NCBI RefSeq assembly: GCF_000332135.1
Contig: NZ_KB235896.1
Span: forward strand, 2,615,403 to 2,679,402
Direction: 5' to 3'
Length of the DNA: 64,000 bases
From: Anabaena sp. PCC 7108
GTDB lineage: Bacteria; Cyanobacteriota; Cyanobacteriia; Cyanobacteriales; Nostocaceae
Each line of letters opens with the position of its first letter. Position 1 is the first letter of the stretch. Made by a program: the position numbers and the translations under genes. The notes beneath the pieces were generated by a model. It saw only the letters and a list, made by a program, of their open reading frames with translations, was not told the origin of the DNA and searched no databases. Shown here piece after piece: positions 7,669 through 15,487 of this stretch.

Positions 7669-7889
7669 GCTTGCACCATTAACATTTGTCTTTCTCTATC
7701 AGCCGCATAGCTAAGACAAGCTAAAATATCTTCTTGTGTTAAATAAGGAAAATCATTCAGTATTTCCTCATAAGTCATCCCAGAAGCAAGATATGATAAA
7801 ACATCATATACAGTAATTCGCATCCCACGAATACAAGGTTTACCTCCTCGTTTTCCTGGTTCAATGGTGATAATATTTTGATATTGCAT
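7665..7889 (-). CDS. DUF433 antitoxin
   Basis: A 74-residue protein with the DUF433 core: ITIEPGKRGGKPCIRGMRIT at the N-terminus, then VYDVLSYLASGMTYEEIL and FPYLTQEDILACLSYAAD. This is a winged-helix-like DNA-binding fold found next to DUF5615 toxins across cyanobacteria. It is the first gene of the pair and probably represses its own promoter, as antitoxins do; no operator was identified. Confidence 0.88.
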   Translation of the reverse strand: MQYQNIITIEPGKRGGKPCIRGMRITVYDVLSYLASGMTYEEILNDFPYLTQEDILACLSYAADRERQMLMVQA

Positions 7890-8015
7890 AGTGTTGAAGG
7901 GTTAGTTGTTTTTTCTATTTTAACGTTTGAGGTTATACTCTTTTTTATCTCACGAAAAGAAAGAAAATAAGGGTTTGGGCTAGAGATTTATGTTTTTAAC
8001 TTTACTATTATGAGT

Positions 8016-8807
8016 TTATAATATATCAACATCTTCTATAATAAAAAAATTTGTGATTAAATGCTTATCAATTTTCAATGCCAATTCTCTAAAAAAATTA
8101 TTCATTTTAATAGCTTTTGATAAGTCAATTTCTTTTATTTCACCATGAGCTATTTTATTGCGAATATCTGTTATTTCCTGAAAATTTTCCTTTTCTTGTT
8201 CTGTCATTTCTAATCCAAAGACATCATTTAAAATACGAGGAATTTCTTTGGATTTCATATACTTAATATTATCCAACTCCTTTTTTAGTTCATTTAATCC
8301 ATAAACAGATAATAATTGTGACGGAAACATATAGCCTTGTTGTATCAATTCATTTATAGCTTTTTTATATTTTAATACTTTTCCCTTCTTTTTTGAATTT
8401 GAATCTCTCAATTGAGCAACTAAATCATTTCGGTAATTTTGTCGATTTATTTGATTATCTCGCTTTAGCTTTACATAGCTTAAATAATTTTCCACACCAC
8501 CATTAATTTTAAAAAATTCCTCAATCACTGACTTAATATAGACCTCAAAATAACTAAATGCCGTAAGATATAAGAACTTGCCCAAACTTTTTTTATAATT
8601 AGGCATAATTTCTTTTAATCTATCATGGTCTGCAATTTGCTGAAAATAATCAGGATGAGGAATGTTAGGGGGTTTACCGTTACCAAGTTCAACAGCTTTT
8701 ATGTAAGCATTAAGAGCAGGTACAGCATGACAAGACAAAAGTACAAAATTAAGAGACTCTTGTATTTGATTTTTCAGAATTTTGTAGTTTTCTGAATACT
8801 TTCTCAT
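8016..8807 (-). CDS. HEPN-domain protein (RiboL-PSP-HEPN type), putative RNase
   Basis: A 263-residue Lys-rich, all-helical protein. The C-terminal ITDIRNKIAHGE carries the HEPN R-x4-H motif (Arg216, His221), the usual active site of HEPN RNases. The long N-terminal helical part with a FLYLTAFSYFEVYIKSVIEE core matches the RiboL-PSP-HEPN type (MAE_28990/MAE_18760-like). HEPN proteins often act in antiviral or abortive systems by cutting RNA, including tRNA. It is transcribed away from the interrupted tRNA-like gene, 50 bases apart, in very AT-rich DNA. No antitoxin such as MNT is adjacent. Confidence 0.75.
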   Translation of the reverse strand: MRKYSENYKILKNQIQESLNFVLLSCHAVPALNAYIKAVELGNGKPPNIPHPDYFQQIADHDRLKEIMPNYKKSLGKFLYLTAFSYFEVYIKSVIEEFFKINGGVENYLSYVKLKRDNQINRQNYRNDLVAQLRDSNSKKKGKVLKYKKAINELIQQGYMFPSQLLSVYGLNELKKELDNIKYMKSKEIPRILNDVFGLEMTEQEKENFQEITDIRNKIAHGEIKEIDLSKAIKMNNFFRELALKIDKHLITNFFIIEDVDIL

Positions 8808-8845
8808 AATTTACTATTGACTTATTTACTCTTAATCACTTATTG

Positions 8846-8851
8846 TATAAT
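8846..8851 (+). promoter_or_regulatory. -10 promoter element of the tRNA-like gene
   Basis: A perfect TATAAT lies 6 bases before the first base of the acceptor stem, so transcription would begin at or near the tRNA 5' end. A TTGACT lies further upstream at 8817-8822, but its 23-base spacer is longer than usual; TTACTC at 8825-8830 gives 15 bases. The -35 is therefore uncertain. Confidence 0.5.
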
Positions 8852-8857
8852 ATACAT

Positions 8858-8966
8858 GGACTGCTAGGGTAATGGTTAGCCCACTCCCCTCCTTTCTATA
8901 TGCAAGGAATGTCACTTAGTTTGCATACAAAAGGGAGCAGATTCGGTTCAATTCCGAAGCAGTCCA
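8858..8966 (+). tRNA. tRNA-Arg(CCU)-like gene with a 37-nt insert in the anticodon loop
   Basis: Acceptor stem GGACTGC (8858-8864) pairs perfectly with GCAGTCC (8959-8965), with discriminator A at 8966. The D-arm is canonical (TA, then GGGT/GCCC with GG in the loop). The T-arm is TTCGG-TTCAATT-CCGAA. The anticodon stem is CTCCC (8884-8888) with GGGAG (8933-8937). Between them are 44 bases instead of 7. Removing about 8894-8930 gives the loop CTCCTAA, the normal tRNA-Arg(CCU) loop. The insert has its own hairpin: TATGCAA (8899-8905) with TTGCATA (8921-8927). It is far too short for a group I intron and does not end in G. No CCA is encoded. It may be a functional tRNA with a processed insert, an extended-arm tRNA, or a broken copy. 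Confidence 0.6.
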
Positions 8967-8993
8967 CTTTAATTGTTTGGTTAATCAGCTTGA

Positions 8994-9605
8994 TTATTTG
9001 TCAGAAGAATTTTGAGATCCTGGATTTTTGGGTGGTGTTTCAGGAGGTTTGGGAGGTTGGGCAGCAGGTTTGGGAGATTGAGGACGCAATTGAGAAGCGC
9101 CACTCATACTGTGCTTCTCTTCCCGTTGCTGATGCTGTTTATTAAGGTGTTGTTCTTGACTCATACTTGTTTTTTTCTCGCTGAGGTTTAGTGTTGCTGA
9201 ATTAATTCCAATGATCACTACTAAAATTATACCTGTGATAAAACCCAATTCAGCAATTTTATCTAGAAGCATCAAAATTTTATCTTGGGTTTGATTCTCG
9301 CTCAGAATTTTCTCAATGTGTAAAGCGTTTCTATCAAGTATATAAATAATAGAAATAACTGTAATCAAAAAGCTAAGTAGAGTAAAACTAAACAGAAGTA
9401 GCTGAGTAAAGTTTGAAACGCCAATAGTTCTAAGTAAAGTAACCAGAACTCCAATTGCAGTTACAGATAGTGTTAATAGTTATTTATCTCTTTCAATCCT
9501 TGTGTTAATCCAAGCACTAACCATAGCACTATAGAAAGCTTTCTCTTTTTCTATATATTCTTTTTGTTGTAAATTTTCTGTATTATCTATTTTCTCATCA
9601 TTCAT
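8994..9605 (-). pseudogene. Membrane protein with a Pro-rich tail, interrupted by one in-frame stop codon
   Basis: From an ATG at 9605 the minus strand encodes 41 residues (MNDEKIDNTENLQQKEYIEK, ending INTRIERDK) and then TAA at 9482-9480. The same frame continues without a shift into LLTLSVTAIGVLVTLLRTIG, a second hydrophobic segment LLLFSFTLLSFLITVISIIY and a third around FITGIILVVIIGI. A soluble Gln/Pro-rich tail ends at 8994. A CAA-to-TAA change (Gln in a DKQLLTLS-like context) would explain the break. A TTG at 9368 could still start a 124-residue fragment. The intact form would be ~203 residues with two or three membrane helices. The family is not recognised; small membrane proteins of this shape are seen as effectors beside defence genes, which is inference. 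Confidence 0.65.
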
Positions 9606-9620
9606 AATATGAAGTTTATC

Positions 9621-9737
9621 TCAATTGGTTAGTAATTCTATATAAATTGCAGATGATAAAACTACAGCCGGACAGCGTTTAATACCTGTAACACCAGGAA
9701 AATCAACCGTTACCACATCCCCAGGATTAAATTTCAC
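9621..9737 (-). pseudogene. Truncated MazF/PemK-like toxin
   Basis: From GTG at 9737, overlapping the antitoxin stop by four bases, the frame reads VKFNPGDVVTVDFPGVTGIK, then RCPAVVLSSAIYIELLTN and stops after 39 codons. The start matches the N-terminal SH3-like barrel of PemK/MazF-type mRNA interferases (GDVVTVDFPG...KRRPAVVLSS), which are normally ~110-130 residues. The rest of the domain is missing, so the toxin is almost certainly inactive. Confidence 0.7.
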
Positions 9738-9967
9738 TGTGTTATTTCCTCGCTTTCAGGAAATATCGAAGCCGCATATTGTAAAGAAAAAGATGTAATA
9801 TCAAGTTGATCTTCTTCTGTCCAAGTATCACTTTCATCAATAATATATAAACCTTTCCCAGCTAAATTATTTTCTAAAGCATTAAGAATGAATCTAGCAA
9901 TCACATCTTGTTCAGTTTCAGGAAGTTGCTTTATTTGTGCAATGGCTTGTTCAAGTAACTTAGTCAT
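9734..9967 (-). CDS. Antitoxin of a decayed MazF/PemK-type module
   Basis: A 77-residue acidic protein beginning MTKLLEQAIAQIKQLPETEQ followed by DVIARFILNALE. This N-terminal helix pattern is typical of small cyanobacterial antitoxins encoded just before MazF/PemK- or ParE-type toxins. The next gene begins within its last codons (GTGA overlap), but that toxin is truncated, so this is a surviving antitoxin without its target. It may simply be decaying. Confidence 0.7.
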   Translation of the reverse strand: MTKLLEQAIAQIKQLPETEQDVIARFILNALENNLAGKGLYIIDESDTWTEEDQLDITSFSLQYAASIFPESEEITQ

Positions 9968-10010
9968 TATTTTTCACCATTCATCATTGTCTATTTTACT
10001 GCATATCAGT

Positions 10011-10060
10011 TCCAGGGAATAAATTCCCTATCTCAAAGCAAAAGTCGGTTTGAACCGACT
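10011..10060. repeat. Direct repeat, copy left of the Uma2 gene
   Basis: A 50-bp unit that begins TCCAGGGAATAAATTCCC (containing the palindrome GGGAATAAATTCCC) and ends AAAGTCGGTTTGAACCGACT, which is itself palindromic. It recurs at 10831-10880 in the same orientation with about six mismatches. Confidence 0.8.
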
Positions 10061-10077
10061 ATTTTTGTTTTTTATTA

Positions 10078-10755
10078 TCACTCTAATTCATCAGGATTCA
10101 CACCTAAAGCCTTTAATTTTTCAGCTAAAAGTTGCGTTTTTCTCCTTTCTGCGGCTAAAGCTGTTTCTGCTTGTTCCAAAAGTTGAGAAATTTCTAGATA
10201 TGAAGAAAACTTATTCCCATCAGGATGATAAATTTGTAATTCTTCCCCTGATAAATCAAACTTAATTCCTAACCTGGGACTAACCCAATTTTCCATTTCT
10301 GAAATGACATCTAAACCATCTTCCGTTCTTAACCATCCTCTCAACTGATTATTTTGAGGATTATAAATATAATATTCTTCTACTCCATATCTTTCATAAA
10401 ATATCAATTTTCTCTCCATTTCGGTTTGCGAATTACTAGGAGAAAGAATTTCAAAAACTACGTGGGGTGCAATATTATTTTCTTGCCATTGTAAATAAGA
10501 ACCGCGTTTACCTTTTGGTCGTCCAAACACAACCATAACATCTGGTGCATTGACTATATAATTTTTTCCTTCAATGGGATACCAAAATAAATCACCAGCT
10601 ACAAAAACATCAGGGTTATCTGCAAATAACCAATCTAAATTTTGTTGAATAACTAATATCCAACGAAACTGTTCTGTATTATTAGCCATTGGTTGTCCAT
10701 CACTGTCTGGGTAGATGACCTCTGATGTATTTAGGGGTAGAGGTTGAGTAACCAT
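10078..10755 (-). CDS. Uma2 family (DUF820) putative endonuclease-fold protein
   Basis: A 225-residue protein of the Uma2 family, a PD-(D/E)XK nuclease-fold group hugely expanded in cyanobacteria. The core motifs are YIVNAPDVMVVFG (catalytic-type Asp), HVVFEILSPSNSQTEMERKL (the E-x-L-SPS motif with a following Lys) and FYERYGVEEYYIYNP. The C-terminal 45 residues form an Ala/Glu-rich coiled coil common in the subgroup. The role is unknown and nuclease activity is a fold-based inference. It stands alone between two copies of a 50-bp direct repeat. Confidence 0.9.
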   Translation of the reverse strand: MVTQPLPLNTSEVIYPDSDGQPMANNTEQFRWILVIQQNLDWLFADNPDVFVAGDLFWYPIEGKNYIVNAPDVMVVFGRPKGKRGSYLQWQENNIAPHVVFEILSPSNSQTEMERKLIFYERYGVEEYYIYNPQNNQLRGWLRTEDGLDVISEMENWVSPRLGIKFDLSGEELQIYHPDGNKFSSYLEISQLLEQAETALAAERRKTQLLAEKLKALGVNPDELE

Positions 10756-10830
10756 AACTTTAAATTAGTTAGTTGTTTACTTTACCAATATCTTAGCATT
10801 AAAGAAGATATACCCTAATTCTTAATAAGA

Positions 10831-10880
10831 TCCAGGGAATAAATTCCCTGTCTAAAAGCAAAAGTCGGTTAAAACAGACT
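10831..10880. repeat. Direct repeat, copy right of the Uma2 gene
   Basis: Same orientation as 10011-10060. It begins TCCAGGGAATAAATTCCC and ends AAGTCGGTTAAAACAGACT. The pair encloses the Uma2 gene and its promoter region. Confidence 0.8.
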
Positions 10881-10920
10881 CATAACAAAAACTCTTTTCT
10901 TCCTCTCCGTGAGAAAACCC

Positions 10921-11190
10921 CTAAAAATCCTCATCATCCAGAAAAAACTCCGCCTCCTCATCAACGCTAGACTTCGACGCACCCAACTCCCAAAAAGGCT
11001 GTAAAATCGCTACACCAATTAAACCCACAGCCACACAAAAAGCCAACACCAACCCAAAAGGAATTTGAATAGATTGAAAAATCAAAAACCGTAAAGATAC
11101 AGGCGTAGCATTCTGCACAGAAATCAGTGCGATCGCAATTACCCAAACAGCTATAACTATAGATATTAGTAAATTCACAAAACTTTTCAT
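10921..11190 (-). CDS. LapA-domain (DUF1049) small membrane protein
   Basis: An 89-residue protein with two hydrophobic helices (LLISIVIAVWVIAIALISV and FGLVLAFCVAVGLIGVAIL) separated by the diagnostic QNATPVSLRFLIFQSIQIP loop of LapA/DUF1049. An acidic C-terminal tail (DEEAEFFLDDEDF) follows. In other bacteria LapA-domain proteins act in lipopolysaccharide assembly; the cyanobacterial role is not established. It follows the phosphomutase gene on the same strand with a GC-rich hairpin between them. A HIP1 octamer lies inside, near 11127. Confidence 0.85.
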   Translation of the reverse strand: MKSFVNLLISIVIAVWVIAIALISVQNATPVSLRFLIFQSIQIPFGLVLAFCVAVGLIGVAILQPFWELGASKSSVDEEAEFFLDDEDF

Positions 11191-11206
11191 ATTTTAATAA
11201 ATAATT

Positions 11207-11230
11207 CCCCTCCTCGCTTGCGGGGAGGGG
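11207..11230. repeat. GC-rich hairpin between the phosphomutase and LapA genes
   Basis: CCCCTCCTCGC and GCGGGGAGGGG form an 11-bp stem with one wobble and a TT loop. It is followed on the plus strand by TTAGGGGTGGGGTT. It is a common type of dispersed cyanobacterial hairpin and may also end the phosphomutase transcript, though the minus-strand tail AATTATTTATT is only a weak T-tract. Confidence 0.6.
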
Positions 11231-11244
11231 TTAGGGGTGGGGTT

Positions 11245-12672
11245 TTATCCTAACTTAGCAATTTCACTCTCCATAAATTGAGCAATTTGGCTAAGTTTTT
11301 CTGGCGAGTTAGTTTCCATATACACCCTCACCAAAGGTTCTGTACCAGAAGGACGCAGTAGCACCCAGCTACCCTCTTCTAAATACAATTTAATCCCATC
11401 CTTACGTCCGACTTCCTTCACCTTGATTCCTGCCACTACTGAAGGCGGATTTTTGGTGTAAGCATCAATCACCGCAGTTTTGTGAGACTCAGTCAGGTGT
11501 AAATCCAAGCGATTATTATACAAAGGACCATCAGCTTCAGCAATAGCTTCCTGAACCAATTGACTTAGAGGCTTACCCTCATAAGCGATCGCCTCAGCCA
11601 CCAGCATATCAGCCAAAACCCCATCCTTTTCAGGAATATGGCCAATGATACTCAAACCACCAGATTCTTCTCCACCAATCAAAACAGCGGTTTCCCGCAT
11701 TTTCTCACCAATGTATTTAAAACCAACAGCAGTTTCATAAATTTGCAGACCATACTTAGCAGCGAAATTATCTAACAAGTGAGTAGTTGCCACAGTGCGA
11801 ACAATTGCCCCGCTCTTACCCTTGTTTTTTATCAAATGCCGTGCTAGAACTAACAGCACCGTATTGGGAGTGAGGACATTACCTTGTTCATCAACAATAC
11901 CAAAGCGATCGCTATCGCCATCTGTCGCCAGACCTAAATCCGCCTGATCAGCCTTTACAGACTCCACCAACTCAACTAATTGTTCCCCTTTGGGTTCAGG
12001 CATACCGCCACCAAAAAGAACATCCCGCCAAGCGTGGAAACTTTCTAACTGACAGCCACTGTGTAGCAAAACTTCATCTAAATAACCGCGAGAGGTAGAA
12101 TACAAGGCATCATACTTTACCTTTAAATTTGCACTTTTAATTTTATCCACATCCAATAATGTGTAGATAAAATTTAGATAATCTGGCTTCGGATCAAAAG
12201 TAGAAATTGAACCAGATGGATTGCTTCCGGGCAACTCATCCGATGCACTTTCTATATTTGCGACAATAGTATCAGTAATTTCTGGAGTCGCCGGACCCGC
12301 ATAGTCGGGTATATATTTAATCCCACAATAAGGTGCAGGATTATGACTAGCAGTAAACATCAATGCCCCTGCGGAATTCAAGTGACGGGCGTTGTAGGCA
12401 ATTACAGGAGTCGGACAATCCCGATTAGTAATTTTCACATTCCACCCTAAATCTGCCAAAACCGCAGCAGATGTCCGGGCGAATTCGTCAGCTAAAAACC
12501 GCGTATCGTAGGCAATAAGTACTGGTCGGTCTTTGCTGTAAGCAGTTTCCAAGTAAATAGCTATTGCTCTAGTTACTTTTCGCACATTGGGAAAAGTAAA
12601 ATCATCAGCAATAATCCCACGCCAACCATCAGTACCAAACTTTATCTTGCTGGAATTGCTACTGTTGCTCAT
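11245..12672 (-). CDS. Phosphoglucomutase/phosphomannomutase family protein
   Basis: A 475-residue alpha-D-phosphohexomutase with all four family signatures. The phosphoserine loop is TASHNPAPYCGIKY, with the serine at residue 109. The metal loop is DGDSDRFG near 250, the sugar loop GGEESGG near 340 and the phosphate loop RPSGTEPLVRVY near 442. It interconverts hexose 1- and 6-phosphates for glycogen, sugar nucleotides and cell envelope. The substrate (glucose, mannose or glucosamine phosphate) cannot be fixed from the motifs. Start ATG at 12672 with a Ser/Asn-rich leader. The divergent PD-(D/E)XK gene begins 105 bases away. Confidence 0.9.
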   Translation of the reverse strand: MSNSSNSSKIKFGTDGWRGIIADDFTFPNVRKVTRAIAIYLETAYSKDRPVLIAYDTRFLADEFARTSAAVLADLGWNVKITNRDCPTPVIAYNARHLNSAGALMFTASHNPAPYCGIKYIPDYAGPATPEITDTIVANIESASDELPGSNPSGSISTFDPKPDYLNFIYTLLDVDKIKSANLKVKYDALYSTSRGYLDEVLLHSGCQLESFHAWRDVLFGGGMPEPKGEQLVELVESVKADQADLGLATDGDSDRFGIVDEQGNVLTPNTVLLVLARHLIKNKGKSGAIVRTVATTHLLDNFAAKYGLQIYETAVGFKYIGEKMRETAVLIGGEESGGLSIIGHIPEKDGVLADMLVAEAIAYEGKPLSQLVQEAIAEADGPLYNNRLDLHLTESHKTAVIDAYTKNPPSVVAGIKVKEVGRKDGIKLYLEEGSWVLLRPSGTEPLVRVYMETNSPEKLSQIAQFMESEIAKLG

Positions 12673-12777
12673 TTTGCTACTCTCTCCCTTGCATGATTAT
12701 TACTATTAGGAAGCATCCCGCAAAGCTTGTGTAGCCGCAAGTATCCCCACCGTATTTTCTCTCACTCTCCCTGAGCA

Positions 12778-13650
12778 ATGTCAACCCCCGATAGACCTTT
12801 TGCCAGTTATCACCTTTGGTCTTTATTTGCCCCAGCGATAGGGCAAGAACGTTGGCACTGCCAAATGAGGCGCGGATTTATTAAAGCGCGACAGCATGAA
12901 CCGCAAGTCAAAGCTTTATTAATGCAAGCTACACCACCTCAGCGAATTGGTATTCTTGCCCAAAAAGGCGTTTATGAGTTTCATCATCATCGACATTTGT
13001 TAACTCAGTCTGATGGTGTTGAGAAAGTTGCCCAATTACTGAAGCTACGGGACTCTAGTGAGCAAGTCAAGCAGCGAGTACTCCAAATTTTGCAAAAATA
13101 CCAAAAATCTCCCTTGCTGGTTGGTAAACACATTCTCCAATTAACTCCTGGAGATGAAGGATTTCCCAAACCAATAGTCATTGAACAACAAGATTATTGT
13201 TTTCGATTATATGCGGCTATGGACTGTGTATTTATCGAATCTGATAGCACCCTACATATTTTAGATTTTAAAACTGGTAAATCGGCTTTTGACCGTAGAC
13301 AAGCACTAGTTTATTTACTCGCAGCACGTTATCTTTATCCAGGAAAAACAGCTGTAGCCTCTTTTTATAATTTGGAAGTTGGTAAAAAATCTGAATTAAT
13401 AACTATTAATCATCATGAATTAGCATCCCTAGAATTTGAGTTGGCGAATATCGCCAATAGACACCAAATTGATTTACAAAAATATCAAGCAAGCAGCAGT
13501 AATTTTAGTAAAATATTTCCACCCAATCCCGGTAATCATTGCCGCTTTTGCCCCTTTAATTCAATTTGTGAGTTCTCTGATTTTCAAGGTGCAAAATTAC
13601 AGGCCATGCCAATTACTAGAAATCGCTGTCAATTACCTAAACTGCACTGA
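12778..13650 (+). CDS. PD-(D/E)XK nuclease family protein with a C-terminal Cys cluster
   Basis: A 290-residue protein of the RecB/Cas4-like nuclease type. MDCVFIESD (near 148) supplies the first acidic residue and HILDFKTGK (near 160-166) the D-x-K of the PD-(D/E)XK motif. A QALVYLLAARYLYP helix follows, as in the RecB QxxxY motif. Near the C-terminus HCRFCPFNSICEF gives C-x2-C-x5-C, typical of the iron-sulphur-cluster end of Cas4 and AddB nucleases. There are no cas genes nearby, so I read it as a housekeeping or repair-type nuclease. Its partner is unknown. Confidence 0.8.
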   Translation: MSTPDRPFASYHLWSLFAPAIGQERWHCQMRRGFIKARQHEPQVKALLMQATPPQRIGILAQKGVYEFHHHRHLLTQSDGVEKVAQLLKLRDSSEQVKQRVLQILQKYQKSPLLVGKHILQLTPGDEGFPKPIVIEQQDYCFRLYAAMDCVFIESDSTLHILDFKTGKSAFDRRQALVYLLAARYLYPGKTAVASFYNLEVGKKSELITINHHELASLEFELANIANRHQIDLQKYQASSSNFSKIFPPNPGNHCRFCPFNSICEFSDFQGAKLQAMPITRNRCQLPKLH

Positions 13651-13798
13651 ATTAATCAGCTAAAACATTTATGCTCATGCTTACCGTCTAGGTATTTAAT
13701 CATTGAATTTCATAGTAGTTGTCAGGTTGAATTAGAACTATAGAGTAATAATAAAACTCAGAAACAGAAAGACTTTACAACCTTGTTCCCTTCTATAA

Positions 13799-15160
13799 TT
13801 AACAGAATTGTTTAAACAAGGATAAATCAATATTACCAAAATGAATACTTATCGCAATATTCAATTGTTCTAAAGTGCCAACAAACCAACTAATACCATC
13901 GGTAGTAGCAGCTTCATAGTGGTTAAACAAGATTGCAAATCTTTTTTCTAAAAATGGTTTGACTTTACGACAAATCAGTACGACTTTCAGTAATAAACCA
14001 ATGGTTGGTAACGTCCCTTGATTACTGATCAAATCTAAGAAGATTGAGTGTTGTGGATAGGCTTGACTGTTGACCACTAAAAAGTTGAGTAAGTGACTGC
14101 AAGTTCTCACAACTAAAAAATCATTAAGATTTTGATGATCAGCTTGCGGTAACGTGCTTTGTAAATGAGAGTATAACCGCTGATTAAATTGACGCTTACC
14201 ATATTGTCCATCAACAGATGAGATTAGATATTCATATAAGTCATCTTTGAAACTATGGAATTTGGCGGTTTGACTGCTATGAGTGAGAAATTTTTGCGCT
14301 TTTTCTTGATAAGTGCAGTCACCTTCAGCATTACCAATAAATTGCTTTAAGGTGCTAAAGAGATCACGGTCGCTCAACAATGTAGGATTATTGACTGGGC
14401 GTAAAATCTGATGTGCTTCAGATGGCGAAACTCTTGTTGAGATATTAACCTGACGTACTTTATACGTTACGTATTGCGACAAGTCAATTTCAAATTTTTT
14501 TTGTACCTGCTTCTGGAAGTGTATAATTGTTTCTTTTTGTTCTAAAGTAGCGTTTTCGCTAATTAAGCAATGTTCATACAAGTAAGGATAGCGACGAATC
14601 AAACTCATTAAGGGCTGACTATCTTTAGTACTATCCCATCTGGGGGTTTGATTAACTATTTGAGTGAAGCGACGTAAGATTACATACTGGTCACTTTCAG
14701 AAAAAATCTGCACTAGTTCACGCAAGCGCCTAATTTCACGCAAGCGAAAACTACCTACTCCTAATCTATTAGGAGGAGACTCAAACAATTCGATTAACTC
14801 CGCAATAGCATGATGCAACTGTGGTTGCATATACCAGCGGTTAATTAAAATGTGGCAACAACGGTTGAGGAAAAATTTAAAATCCTCCATTGCGGTTTTA
14901 GAGCCTGTAATTTTATCTAAAATTGATATAATTTCCGGCTCAGGATAATTCGCACGTTCAATGAACAGACAGCGAAAACGTTCAATCATTTGGCTAGGAG
15001 ATTCCATTTGCACCAAATGAAGTAAATGTTGATATACTAGCTGCTCTTCTTGATAACAGTCATGATAATTGTGAAGGTACTCCAGTCTACCACCTGGCAT
15101 TTTGGCTGAAGGTGTTTGCTCCACAGTTTTCTCAGATTCAGAACTAATCCAATTGTTCAC
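13799..15160 (-). CDS. Conserved-looking protein of unknown function
   Basis: A 453-residue soluble protein, predicted largely helical, with no signal peptide, membrane segment or nucleotide-binding motif that I can see. It is rich in Leu, Gln, His and Arg. Segments such as FRCLFIERANYPEPEIISIL, the RLREIRRLRELVQIF helix and WFVGTLEQLNIAISIHFGN suggest an alpha-repeat or scaffold-like fold. It stands alone, with its own upstream gap, between the PD-(D/E)XK and transglutaminase genes. The good codon pattern and length argue for a real gene; no function is proposed. Confidence 0.7.
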   Translation of the reverse strand: MNNWISSESEKTVEQTPSAKMPGGRLEYLHNYHDCYQEEQLVYQHLLHLVQMESPSQMIERFRCLFIERANYPEPEIISILDKITGSKTAMEDFKFFLNRCCHILINRWYMQPQLHHAIAELIELFESPPNRLGVGSFRLREIRRLRELVQIFSESDQYVILRRFTQIVNQTPRWDSTKDSQPLMSLIRRYPYLYEHCLISENATLEQKETIIHFQKQVQKKFEIDLSQYVTYKVRQVNISTRVSPSEAHQILRPVNNPTLLSDRDLFSTLKQFIGNAEGDCTYQEKAQKFLTHSSQTAKFHSFKDDLYEYLISSVDGQYGKRQFNQRLYSHLQSTLPQADHQNLNDFLVVRTCSHLLNFLVVNSQAYPQHSIFLDLISNQGTLPTIGLLLKVVLICRKVKPFLEKRFAILFNHYEAATTDGISWFVGTLEQLNIAISIHFGNIDLSLFKQFC

Positions 15161-15487
15161 CTGCTTTTACCGTTTACAAACGTCCTTAAGTTAGTTTTCA
15201 TACTTTAAACTTGGCTTGTCAACCGTATAAATTGGTATTCAATAATGATCAAATTACTTTCTTCTCAATAGTTATCAGGAAGAATGTTATATGAATATCT
15301 TACTGCATATTACGGAAAACTACTGAGTAGTTAAATAAAGTGAACATAAATATTCCCTATCTCCAAGTAAACTTTTGATTAAGAACAGATAGAGAACTGG
15401 GGGCAAGGGGGAGTGTAGGGCAAATTCAAAAGTATTTTTACCTAATCCCTCATTGCAAACTACAAGTTCCCAGTTTCCGATTCTAAG
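15161..15487. other. Gene-free stretch
   Basis: AT-rich, with a short GGGG-rich segment near 15400-15415 and a stretch near 15445-15480 resembling the dispersed CAGTTTCC-type repeats. I see no convincing gene, hairpin or promoter. Confidence 0.4.

Noticed and set aside
8894-8930. Group I intron in the tRNA
   Set aside because: Only 37 bases, no room for the catalytic core, and the last base before the 3' exon is not G.
8900-9145. Plus-strand coding frame
   Set aside because: It starts inside the tRNA-like gene and is antisense to the broken membrane protein gene; no family resemblance.
12778-13650. Cas4 of a CRISPR system
   Set aside because: The nuclease and Cys motifs are shared with RecB/AddB-type proteins and no cas gene or array is present.
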